A DNA stretch of 64,000 nt from Tsukamurella spumae (GTDB lineage: Bacteria; Actinomycetota; Actinomycetes; Mycobacteriales; Mycobacteriaceae): assembly GCF_012396015.1 (NCBI RefSeq), contig NZ_JAAXOQ010000009.1, positions 62,001-126,000 on the forward strand. Reading direction: 5' to 3'. Position 1 is the first letter of the stretch; every line of letters starts with the position of its first letter. The notes below the pieces were generated by a model. It saw only the letters and a program-made list of their open reading frames with translations, ran no database searches and had not been told where the DNA came from. Shown here piece after piece: positions 18,346-25,921 of this stretch. A program made the translations under genes and the position numbers.

Positions 18346-19136
18346 CCGGGCCCGGCTCCGTCGCCGAGGTCCTCGACCATGCCCGCGAGGTCGCGCAGAA
18401 CGAGGTGGCGCGCAGCGTCTTCTTCGTCGCACACGGCACCCGCCTCGCCGGGAGCGAGCAGCGCTACCGCAACCGGTACGTCCTCGTCCGTGTCGGAGAC
18501 GCCTTCGGCGCGTGTGCCTTCGAGGAGGGTGAGCTGGACCCGGACATCGCGGACCTGTCCGGCGAACCGCTCGCCGCCCTGCTCGAGCACGCCGCGCAGC
18601 CGCTGCGGATCGCCGCGGCCGACGCCGCGCTCGGCGCCGCGGCCCCGCACCGCGAGGACCCGCGGGCGGAGCGCCGGATGCTGCCCACGGGTACCCCCGA
18701 TGCCCGCGCGATCGCCCGCGACGCCGCGGTGGCGGAGCTGCTCACGGTCGCACCGGGCGCACGGGTCGCGCTGATCGGCGTGGTGAACCCGCTGGTGGCC
18801 GCCATTCGCGAGCGCGGCGGCGAGCCCCTGCTCGCGGACCGGAACCTGCAGCGCACGCACTGGGGCGACCCCGTCGCGGACGATCACCGTGCGGTGCTCG
18901 CCGAGGCCGACGCGGTACTCGCGACCGGAATGACCTTGGGCAACGGCAGCTTCGACGAGATCCTCGCGACCTGCCGGGAGCGTCAGCTGCCGCTCGCCGT
19001 GTACGCGCAGAGCGGATCGGCCGTCGCCCGCGCCTTCCTCGGGTCGGGCCTGAGCGCGCTCTCCGCCGAGCACTTCCCCTTCTCCCAGTTCTCCGCCGAC
19101 GCCTCCCCGATGTACCTCTACCGGAGCGGGACATGA
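18342..19136 (+). CDS. DUF364 (putative heavy-metal chelation) protein
   Basis: The product is 264 aa; the ATG at 18342 overlaps the binding-protein stop. The N-terminal half has the DUF4213-like start (GACAFEEGELDP), and the C-terminal half is the DUF364 Rossmann-like domain: VALIGVVNPLVAAIRERGGEPLLADRNLQ, then DAVLATGMTLGNGSFDEIL and FPFSQFS near the end. DUF364 proteins occur in metal transport loci and are named for proposed metal chelation, but no reaction is established. Possible roles here are loading or releasing metal from the chelate, or a step of ligand synthesis. The protein looks cytoplasmic. Confidence 0.85.
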   Translation: MTGPGSVAEVLDHAREVAQNEVARSVFFVAHGTRLAGSEQRYRNRYVLVRVGDAFGACAFEEGELDPDIADLSGEPLAALLEHAAQPLRIAAADAALGAAAPHREDPRAERRMLPTGTPDARAIARDAAVAELLTVAPGARVALIGVVNPLVAAIRERGGEPLLADRNLQRTHWGDPVADDHRAVLAEADAVLATGMTLGNGSFDEILATCRERQLPLAVYAQSGSAVARAFLGSGLSALSAEHFPFSQFSADASPMYLYRSGT

Positions 19137-20338
19137 GCGCACCGGGGGACCGCCCCCTGCCGGACCGGGCGCTGGTCCGCGCGATCTGGCCGATGCTCGC
19201 CGCAGCCGCACTGGGCCTCGTCCCGTTCACCGTGATGGCCAACTTCCTCGTCGCCATCGCCGCCGACGCACACGCGGGCATCGACCTCATCGGCGGCCTG
19301 CGCGGCCTCGGCGGGGTGGCCGCCCTCCTCGTCGGCATCGCGGCCGCGCCTCTCCTGGACCGGATCTCGCGCTCGTCGGTGGCCGCGCTGGCCCTACTCG
19401 TCCTCGCGGTGGGGTGCGGGCTGGCGCTGCAGGGCAGCACCGCCGCGTGGGTGGTCTTCTGCCTGCTGATCGGTGCGGGAACCGCCGTCCTCAATCCCGC
19501 GGTGTCGGCCATGGCCGCCGACCGGTTCGACACCCCGGCGGCCTCCGCGCGGGCCGCGACCCTCGTCTCGTCGACGATGACGCTGACGGCGGTCCTCGCG
19601 GCGCCGGTCCTCGCGCTGCCCGCCGTGCTGTGGGGCTGGCGCGCCGATATGGCCGCGACCGCCGTGGTGCTGCTGGTGGTCGCGGCACTGATCGCCCGCC
19701 GCCGGGATCCGCGCGGCGGCGAGACCTCCATGAGCTACCTCGAGGCCTTCCGCACCGTGCGGTCGATCCCCGGCGCCCTCGACATCCTGGCGGTCTCCCT
19801 CCTGCGCACTCTCGCGTTCATGGGCTCCCTCGCCTACCTCGCCGCCACCTTCGGCCAGCGCTTCGGCATCGGGACGGGCTGGTTCTCCCTGGTATGGGCG
19901 ACCTCCGGCCTCGCCTTCTTCCTCGGGAACTTCCTGGGCGGCAGGGTGATGCAGGACCGCGGCGCCGACCGCCTGCTCGGCACGGTGCTCACGGCGATCC
20001 TCGTCGCCGCCCTCTCGATGGTGGCGCTCCACACCGCACCGCATGTGGTCGTCGCCTGGTCGATGGTGGCCCTCGTGTCCGCCGCGCACGCCGTCATCGC
20101 CGCCGCGGTGACCACCACACTGGTCCGAGGGGCGGGAGCGGTGCGCGGCACCGTCCTCTCGCTCAACGGGGCGGCGCAGAGCGTCGGCGTCTTCGCGGGC
20201 GCCTCCCTCGCCGGCGGGGCCCTCGCACTCGGCGGCTGGCCCGGCGTTGGCATCGTCCTCGGCGGTGCCACCGCGCTGGCCGCGGTCTTCGCGCGACGCG
20301 CGCTGCGCGGGACCCGCGCGCAGGAGTGCATCGGATGA
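19133..20338 (+). CDS. MFS transporter, probable exporter of the operon's product
   Basis: The product is 401 aa with 12 predicted membrane helices and MFS features (RGLGGVAALLVGIAAAPLLDRISRSSVAALALL in the loop 2-3 region; GGRVMQDRGADRLLG in the second half). The ATG at 19133 overlaps the DUF364 stop. A drug:H+ antiporter-like MFS beside a metallophore importer and biosynthetic enzymes is most simply an exporter of the free ligand, as with other metallophore clusters; the sequence does not prove the direction. Confidence 0.88.
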   Translation: MSAPGDRPLPDRALVRAIWPMLAAAALGLVPFTVMANFLVAIAADAHAGIDLIGGLRGLGGVAALLVGIAAAPLLDRISRSSVAALALLVLAVGCGLALQGSTAAWVVFCLLIGAGTAVLNPAVSAMAADRFDTPAASARAATLVSSTMTLTAVLAAPVLALPAVLWGWRADMAATAVVLLVVAALIARRRDPRGGETSMSYLEAFRTVRSIPGALDILAVSLLRTLAFMGSLAYLAATFGQRFGIGTGWFSLVWATSGLAFFLGNFLGGRVMQDRGADRLLGTVLTAILVAALSMVALHTAPHVVVAWSMVALVSAAHAVIAAAVTTTLVRGAGAVRGTVLSLNGAAQSVGVFAGASLAGGALALGGWPGVGIVLGGATALAAVFARRALRGTRAQECIG

Positions 20339-21255
20339 GCGCGCCGCGCACCGTCTCCCGCGGTCGAGGGGTGGGCCGCAGTACCGGCCACCACGGCGAG
20401 CTCCTCCAGGGCCGGTTCCGCTGCCCGCTCCAGGGTGAGTGCCCGGGCCTGGTGACCGTGCCGATCGGCACCATCGGGTCCGTCGCGGTCTTCGCCCCGG
20501 ACGTCTCGGGCGTCGTACGGGCGCGCACCACCGGCGGCGCGGGCGACCTGGACAAGGCGCGACGGGCGGCCGAGGCCACGCTGGCCCACCTGCGGGAGCG
20601 CGACCTCCTCGGCTGCACCGGCGGCGAACTCCGCGTCGCGCGGACGACGACCGTCGGCCTGGGGCTCGGCTCCTCGACCGCCGACGTGCTCGCCGCGGTC
20701 CGCGCGGTCGCGGACTGCGCGGACGCGGAGCTCGACGCCGACACCGTCGCTCGCCTCGCCGTCTCCGCCGAGGGGGCCTCCGACCCCCTGTGGACCGACC
20801 GCCCGATCCTGTTCGCGCACCGGCACGGCCACGTCATCGAGGAACTGGGCGAGACCCTCCCGGCGATGCTGCTCGTGCGGTGCGTACTCGGCGGCCCCGT
20901 CGACACGCTGACGCTGCCCGCGGCCGGCGCCGGGGACGTGGCGGAGTACGAGGAGTTGCGCGCTCGGCTGCGCGGCGCGGTGCCCGCCGGGGACGCGGCG
21001 GGGGTCGCCGCGGTCGCGACCCGCAGCGCGGTGCTCAACCAGAGTCGCCACCACAAGCCCCGACTCGACCGCCTCATCGCGGCGGCCGAGCGCGGGGGAG
21101 CGCTCGGCGTGCAGGTGGCCCACTCCGGGAACGTCGCGGGCCTGCTCTTCGACCGGGAGTACCCGCGGGAGCGCCTGCGGCGGGCATGCACCCGCGTCCG
21201 GGCGGTCGGCTTCCGAGTGGCCGATGCCCCGATCGTGATCGGCGGCGCCGCATGA
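20335..21255 (+). CDS. GHMP-family kinase, PduX (L-threonine kinase)-like
   Basis: The product is 306 aa; the ATG at 20335 overlaps the MFS stop. The N-terminus GVGRSTGHHGELLQG resembles the start of the PduX/threonine-kinase branch, and residues 106-117 (TVGLGLGSSTAD) are the GHMP ATP-binding loop PxxxGLGSSxA. C-terminal GALGVQVAHSGNVAGLLFD is the third GHMP motif. PduX makes L-threonine O-3-phosphate for cobalamin, but no cobalamin genes are nearby. Here the kinase is coupled to a PLP enzyme of the cysteine-synthase fold, so it may phosphorylate a hydroxyamino acid (Thr, Ser or homoserine) to create the leaving group for the next step. That substrate assignment is inference. Confidence 0.88.
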   Translation: MSAPRTVSRGRGVGRSTGHHGELLQGRFRCPLQGECPGLVTVPIGTIGSVAVFAPDVSGVVRARTTGGAGDLDKARRAAEATLAHLRERDLLGCTGGELRVARTTTVGLGLGSSTADVLAAVRAVADCADAELDADTVARLAVSAEGASDPLWTDRPILFAHRHGHVIEELGETLPAMLLVRCVLGGPVDTLTLPAAGAGDVAEYEELRARLRGAVPAGDAAGVAAVATRSAVLNQSRHHKPRLDRLIAAAERGGALGVQVAHSGNVAGLLFDREYPRERLRRACTRVRAVGFRVADAPIVIGGAA

Positions 21256-22265
21256 GGATCGACGGCCACATCGCCGAGGCGCTGAGCCGCCCCGCCCTGC
21301 TCCGCGGCACGGACGACCGGTACCTGCTGCGGTTCGAATCGATGAAGGTCGCCTCGGCCCGGGCGGCCCTGCGCGCCGCCCTCGACGCGGGTCGCGTCCG
21401 GCCCGGCGGCACCGTCATCGACTCGTCGTCGGGGATCTACGCCTACGCCCTGGCCCTGGCCTGCCACGAGGCGGGGGTGCGCTGCCGCATCGTCGGATCG
21501 ACCACGATCGACGAGGGGCTGCGGGTCCAATTGCTCGCCCTGGGAGTCGATCTCGAGCAGATGCCGCGGTCGGCATCGCTCAAACTCGACCAGGACCGCC
21601 GGGTTCGGCGGATCACCGAACTGCTCGCGCAGGATCCGGCGCTGCACTGGATGCGGCAGTACCACGACCCGGTGCACTACCGCGGCTACCGGGACATCGC
21701 CCGTGGGGTGGCTTCGGAGCTGGCGGCCGAGGGGGCCGCGTCGGTGCGCCTCGTCGCGCCCGTCGGCTCGGGCGTGTCCAGCGGCGCACTGCGACTCGGC
21801 TTCGAGGAGGCGGGTCTGGCGGTGGAACTGGTCGGCGTGCAGCCCTTCGGCAGCGTCACCTTCGGCGCCGAACACGTGGAGGACCCCGCCATGCTCATCG
21901 CCGGCATCGGGTCATCCATCCCGTTCGACAACGTGCGGCACGGGCTCTACGAGGTCATCCACTGGGTGTCCTTCGAGGTGGCCCGCGCCGGCACACTCCG
22001 ACTGCTCCGCGAGCACGCGATCTTCGCCGGCCTGTCCTCCGGTGCGGGCCACGCGGCAGCCGATTTCGAACAGGCGCACGGCGCACCGGTCGACGCCACC
22101 GTGCAGGTGCTGCCCGACACGGGACATCGCTACCTGCGGGCCCTCGCCGACCACGCCGAGGACACCGCCCCGGCGGTGCCGGTGGGGCCGCGGCTCGTCG
22201 ACGACCCGTCGGACATCGCGCTGCCGTGGGCGCGGATGCGCTGGTCGGGGCGCGACGGGGCCTGA
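21252..22265 (+). CDS. Fold-type II PLP enzyme, cysteine-synthase/SbnA-like
   Basis: The product is 337 aa; the ATG at 21252 overlaps the kinase stop. The PLP lysine is likely Lys32 in RFESMKVASARAAL, and the phosphate-binding loop is G172-SGVSSG. In O-acetylserine sulfhydrylase the segment after the lysine reads SGNTG, with Asn contacting PLP; here it is S59-S-G-I-Y-A-Y, so that Asn is replaced. This points to a specialised beta-replacement or elimination enzyme rather than a housekeeping cysteine synthase. SbnA uses O-phosphoserine plus glutamate for a diaminopropionate precursor; the upstream kinase could supply an analogous phospho-amino acid. It is the last gene before a convergent antiporter operon. 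Confidence 0.88.
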   Translation: MRIDGHIAEALSRPALLRGTDDRYLLRFESMKVASARAALRAALDAGRVRPGGTVIDSSSGIYAYALALACHEAGVRCRIVGSTTIDEGLRVQLLALGVDLEQMPRSASLKLDQDRRVRRITELLAQDPALHWMRQYHDPVHYRGYRDIARGVASELAAEGAASVRLVAPVGSGVSSGALRLGFEEAGLAVELVGVQPFGSVTFGAEHVEDPAMLIAGIGSSIPFDNVRHGLYEVIHWVSFEVARAGTLRLLREHAIFAGLSSGAGHAAADFEQAHGAPVDATVQVLPDTGHRYLRALADHAEDTAPAVPVGPRLVDDPSDIALPWARMRWSGRDGA

Positions 22266-22284
22266 CCGACGGACCGGCCCGCCG

Positions 22285-22617
22285 TCAGTCGCGGCTGCCG
22301 GTCTCCATCTGGTCCGGGTCGATGGTGCTGTCGCGCAGGCGCTGCTCCTGGTAGGCCACCCGGCCCACCCGATGCGCGACCGCGGGCGCCGTGATCATCG
22401 TGAACAGCCCGGCCAGCACCAGCATCCACACGTCGACCGAGTCGGCCATCCGCACGATGGCGCCGGCCAGCAGCAGGAGCAGCCCCAGCGTCTGCGGCTT
22501 CGTCGCCGCGTGCATGCGCGTCAGCGTGTCCGGGAAGCGGATGATGCCGATCGCGGCGGTCACGGCGAAGACCGCGCCCGTGAGGAACAGGATCGAGGAG
22601 ACGATGTCGACGATCAT
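22285..22617 (-). CDS. mnhG: Mrp/Mnh Na+/H+ antiporter subunit G
   Basis: The product is 110 aa; the ATG at 22617 overlaps the mnhF stop (ATGA). Three membrane helices and the segment GIIRFPDTLTRMHAATKPQTLG are diagnostic of MnhG/MrpG. It is the small last subunit of the multi-subunit antiporter that exchanges cytoplasmic Na+ (or K+) for protons. The C-terminal tail is hydrophilic (YQEQRLRDSTIDPDQMETGSRD). Confidence 0.93.
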   Translation of the reverse strand: MIVDIVSSILFLTGAVFAVTAAIGIIRFPDTLTRMHAATKPQTLGLLLLLAGAIVRMADSVDVWMLVLAGLFTMITAPAVAHRVGRVAYQEQRLRDSTIDPDQMETGSRD

Positions 22618-22937
22618 CGCAGTCCTCCGTTCCGCGGCGCGATGTCCGGCGTCTCGTCGGGCGGCGACGGGGCGGTCCCGGCATCGTCGGGCACCCGGAA
22701 CCGCACCACCGAGACCGAGCCGACGAAGCCGACGAGCGAGAGCGCGACGATCCCGGGGATCACCGACGAATTGCGGCTGTACGCCGCCCATACCGCGAGC
22801 CCGCCCATGGCGATCGCGACGAGCGCGTCCACCGCGACGACGCGGTCGAGGGTGTTCGGGCCGCGCAGCAGCCGGAAGGTGGTGAGGAAGGCGGCGGTCA
22901 TGAGGATGACACCGGTGATGACGAAGACGACGGTCAC
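22614..22937 (-). CDS. mnhF: Mrp/Mnh antiporter subunit F
   Basis: The product is 107 aa from a GTG at 22937 that overlaps the mnhE stop (GTGA). Three hydrophobic helices surround FRLLRGPNTLDRVVAVDALVAIAMGGLAVWAAY, the MnhF/PhaF signature. The C-terminal 20 residues are Pro/Asp-rich and extend beyond the usual length of about 90 aa. Part of the same membrane complex. Confidence 0.93.
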   Translation of the reverse strand: MTVVFVITGVILMTAAFLTTFRLLRGPNTLDRVVAVDALVAIAMGGLAVWAAYSRNSSVIPGIVALSLVGFVGSVSVVRFRVPDDAGTAPSPPDETPDIAPRNGGLR

Positions 22938-23632
22938 GGCTTTCCCTCCGCCTCGGTGTTCTGCGCCTTGCGGTAGGCGATCTCCGGCGCCGCCATCCGG
23001 CGGGCGTCGCCCACCAATCCCCGGGCGCCCGGTGCGACGTGGTGGAAATCGTCGTCGTCGATGCCGTGCATCGGGCTGGCGTGCCACTCGTTGTCGCGCT
23101 CGAAGGCGTCGATGAACAGCCGCTCGAGACGCGCGGTGCTGCGGTAGAACTGGTGCACCGCCTTCGCGCTGCTCACGTCGACGACGTGCACGTACAGCAG
23201 GCGTCGCTTGGTGTCGATCTCCAGCACCATCGTGCCCGGGATCAGGTTCATCATGTCGACCAGCAGCGTGAGCACCAGGTCCGACTTGATCGAGACCTTC
23301 GCCCGCAGGACCGCGCTCAGCGGCATCGACCCGGGCCGGATCGCGAGCCACGCCACCTCGATCGAGGACCGGAACATCTCCACGAGGAAGACGCCGATCA
23401 GCTTGAGCAGCGAGCCCGGGTGCACGCGGCCCTCCACCGGCACCGGCGGCAGGGGGAGCAGCAGCAGGATCGCCAGGCCCACCAGCAGGCCGGCGGCGAT
23501 GTTGCCCCAGGTCACGTTGCCCCACAGCATGACCCAGACCGCGTCGAGCCACAGCAGCTGCGCGATCTTGGCGCCGACGGCGCGGCCGTCGCGCAGGTCG
23601 GGCAGGATCCGCGTCACGAGTCGCCTAGCCAT
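22934..23632 (-). CDS. mnhE: Mrp/Mnh antiporter subunit E
   Basis: The product is 232 aa; the ATG at 23632 lies eight bases inside the mnhD gene. Membrane helices (LLWLDAVWVMLWGNVTWGNI, GLLVGLAILLLLPLPP) are followed by the MnhE core AWLAIRPGSMPLSAVLRAKVSIKSDLVLTLLVDMMNLIPGTMVLEID and LLYVHVVDVSSA. The C-terminal 60 residues are hydrophilic and beyond the roughly 160 aa of many homologues, a common actinobacterial extension. Confidence 0.93.
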   Translation of the reverse strand: MARRLVTRILPDLRDGRAVGAKIAQLLWLDAVWVMLWGNVTWGNIAAGLLVGLAILLLLPLPPVPVEGRVHPGSLLKLIGVFLVEMFRSSIEVAWLAIRPGSMPLSAVLRAKVSIKSDLVLTLLVDMMNLIPGTMVLEIDTKRRLLYVHVVDVSSAKAVHQFYRSTARLERLFIDAFERDNEWHASPMHGIDDDDFHHVAPGARGLVGDARRMAAPEIAYRKAQNTEAEGKP

Positions 23633-25337
23633 GCGCGCCTCCCTGCGGGGTCTGCGGTCGAGCGGGTTCGACGGTCAGCGGTTCGTACGAACCGGCGGAC
23701 GCGGGCGTACCGTCGGGCATCTTGAGTTTGTGCAGGGCCTCCGGGCCGAGCACGGCCTCGACGTAGTCCGCCCGGCCGATGAGCTGGGTCGCCGCGCGGT
23801 CGGTGACGTCGAACATCGGGCCCGCGAAGATCGCGAGGACCAGGCCCACGCCGAGCAGGCCCGCGGTGGGCGCGACCATGCTGATCGGCATGCGGCCCGG
23901 GTCCTCCCGGTCGGCGAACTCGATGACATCGGCGTCGTCGAGCAGGGCCTCCGGGTGCGCGACGGCCAACTCCCCCTCGGGGGCGTCGGAGCGGGGGCGC
24001 CAGAAGGCCTTCGTCCACACGCGGATCACCGCGTACAGGGTCAGCAGGCTGGTGATCACGCTGCCCGCCACCAGCACCCAGGCCAGCACCGAGCCCTGCC
24101 GCACGCCCGCCTCGATGAGGCCCACCTTGCCGACGAAGCCCGAGAACGGCGGAATGCCGCCGAGGTTCAGCGCCGGCAGGAAGAACAGGATCGCGAGCAC
24201 CGGGCTGGCCGCGGCGAGCCCGCCGAGGCGGCGCAGCGTGGCCGCGCCCGCCTGCCGTTCGATGAGGCCGACCACGAGGAACAGCGTCGTCTGCACGAGG
24301 ATGTGGTGCACCACGTAGTAGATCGTCGAGCTCAGGCCCAGCGGCGTGGACAGGGCGATGCCGAAGATCATGTAGCCGATGTGGCTGACCAGCGTGAAGG
24401 ACAGCAGTCGCTTGATGTCGGTCTGGGCGATCGCGCCGAGGATGCCGACGATCATGGTGAGCAGACCGGCGATCATGAGCACGTCGTCGAGCGCGCCGCC
24501 CGGGAAGAGCAGCGTGTGCGCCCGGATGATCGCGTACACGCCGACCTTCGTCAGCAAGCCCGCGAAGACCGCGGTGACCGGGGCGGGCGCCGTCGGATAG
24601 GAGTCCGGCAGCCACGTCGACAGGGGGAACACCGCCGCCTTGATCCCGAAGGCCACGAGCAGCACCGCGAACAGGGTCGTTCTGGTGCCCGACGGCAGGT
24701 CCTGCAGCTTGATCGCCATGTCCGCGAGGTTCAGCGTTCCCGTCGCGAAGTAGGCGTAGGCGATCCCCAGCAGGAACACCACGGACGAGACCATCGAGAC
24801 CATGACGTACGAGACGCCGGCCCGGATGCGATCGGCGCTGCCGCCCACCGTCAGGAGCACGAAGGAGGCGGCGAGCAGCATCTCGAAGGAGACGAACAGG
24901 TTGAACAGGTCGCCCGCGAGGAAGGCGTTGCACACGCCCGCTGCGAGGATCAGGTACGTGGGGTAGAAGATCGAGACCGGCTGGTTCTCATCGCCGTCCC
25001 GGATGCCCTGGCCCACCGAGTACACGAGGACGCCCAGCAGCACGATCGCGGAGACCAGCACCATCAGTGCGGCGAGCTGGTCGGCGACGAGGGTGATGCC
25101 GAGCGGCCCGCCCCCGCCGTCCCGGTCGCCCCAGCCGCCCACGTGCAAGGCGACGGTGCCGTGCCGGTCCGTGTAGTAGAGCATCTGGGCCGCGACGGCG
25201 ACGATGGCCGCGAGCGAGACCAGCGAGATCAGCCGCTGCAGCCGCGGGTGTCGGCCCATCACCATCGTGATCGCGGCCGCGACGATCGGCAGCACCGTCG
25301 GCAGCGGGACGAGCGCGAGCATCATCGATTCCGTCAT
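23625..25337 (-). CDS. mnhD: Mrp/Mnh antiporter subunit D (NuoN-like)
   Basis: The product is 570 aa; the ATG at 25337 overlaps the mnhC stop. It has about 14 helices of the proton-pumping NADH-dehydrogenase fold: AFLAGDLFNLFVSFEMLLAASFVLL with the conserved Glu, then FGIKAAVFPLSTWLPDSYPTAPAPVTAVFAGLLTKVGVYAIIR with conserved Lys residues. These form the proton channel of Mrp. A hydrophilic insert near residue 460 (DAPEGELAVAHPEALLDDADV) and a soluble C-terminal tail are lineage features. Confidence 0.95.
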   Translation of the reverse strand: MTESMMLALVPLPTVLPIVAAAITMVMGRHPRLQRLISLVSLAAIVAVAAQMLYYTDRHGTVALHVGGWGDRDGGGGPLGITLVADQLAALMVLVSAIVLLGVLVYSVGQGIRDGDENQPVSIFYPTYLILAAGVCNAFLAGDLFNLFVSFEMLLAASFVLLTVGGSADRIRAGVSYVMVSMVSSVVFLLGIAYAYFATGTLNLADMAIKLQDLPSGTRTTLFAVLLVAFGIKAAVFPLSTWLPDSYPTAPAPVTAVFAGLLTKVGVYAIIRAHTLLFPGGALDDVLMIAGLLTMIVGILGAIAQTDIKRLLSFTLVSHIGYMIFGIALSTPLGLSSTIYYVVHHILVQTTLFLVVGLIERQAGAATLRRLGGLAAASPVLAILFFLPALNLGGIPPFSGFVGKVGLIEAGVRQGSVLAWVLVAGSVITSLLTLYAVIRVWTKAFWRPRSDAPEGELAVAHPEALLDDADVIEFADREDPGRMPISMVAPTAGLLGVGLVLAIFAGPMFDVTDRAATQLIGRADYVEAVLGPEALHKLKMPDGTPASAGSYEPLTVEPARPQTPQGGAHG

Positions 25338-25921
25338 CGCTCGCCCTCCCCGTCGGGCTCGCCGGGCGGGAGCTGCTTCTCGCGCGGCACGCTGGGCAGG
25401 GGCAGCGCCCCGGTGTCGACGACATCGACGCGGGCCCGCTTGAGCTCCTCGGGGGAGAGCAGCTCACCGTCGGGGCCGTAGGCATCGCCCAGGGCAGACG
25501 GTGCGCCGGTGATCGGGTCGTCCGAGGCGTCGTAGTCGGGATCGTCGGCCGCGATGTCGGCGTCGCGCTCGAGGACCTTCGTGTCCTCGGGATCGTCGTC
25601 GACCTCGTCGTCGGTGTTGATCGTGAACGAGCGGTAGGCCAGCGCGAGGATGAACGCCGCCATGCCCATCGTGATGACGATGGCGGTGAGGATCATCGCC
25701 TGCGCCAACGGATCCGCGTCCGTGAGCCTGCCCGCGGAGAAGTACCCGACGATGGGCGGGTTGCCGGGCGGGGAGGACAGTGCGAGCAGCAGCAGGTTCA
25801 CCGCGTTGCCGACCAGGATGATGCCCATCAGCATCCGCGTGAGGCTGCGGTCCAGGAGCAGGTACACGCCGGTGGCGATCATGACGGCGATCGCCGCGAA
25901 CAGACCGATGTCGACGATCAT
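25334..25921 (-). CDS. mnhC: Mrp/Mnh antiporter subunit C (NuoK-like) with long acidic tail
   Basis: The product is 195 aa; the ATG at 25921 overlaps the mnhAB stop (ATGA). Residues 1-100 hold three helices and the NuoK-like signature LMGIILVGNAVNLLLLALSS and LAQAMILTAIVITMGMAAFILAL. The following 90 residues are strongly acidic and hydrophilic (DDEVDDDPEDTKVLERDADIAADD), nearly doubling the usual length of about 110-115 aa. The tail should sit on one membrane face and may bind cations or partner subunits; that is inference. Confidence 0.93.
   Translation of the reverse strand: MIVDIGLFAAIAVMIATGVYLLLDRSLTRMLMGIILVGNAVNLLLLALSSPPGNPPIVGYFSAGRLTDADPLAQAMILTAIVITMGMAAFILALAYRSFTINTDDEVDDDPEDTKVLERDADIAADDPDYDASDDPITGAPSALGDAYGPDGELLSPEELKRARVDVVDTGALPLPSVPREKQLPPGEPDGEGER

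Noticed and set aside
20335..21255. Calling the GHMP kinase a cobalamin-pathway threonine kinase
   Set aside because: The family similarity is real, but there are no cobalamin genes in the window and the coupled PLP enzyme suggests a different use of the phospho-amino acid.
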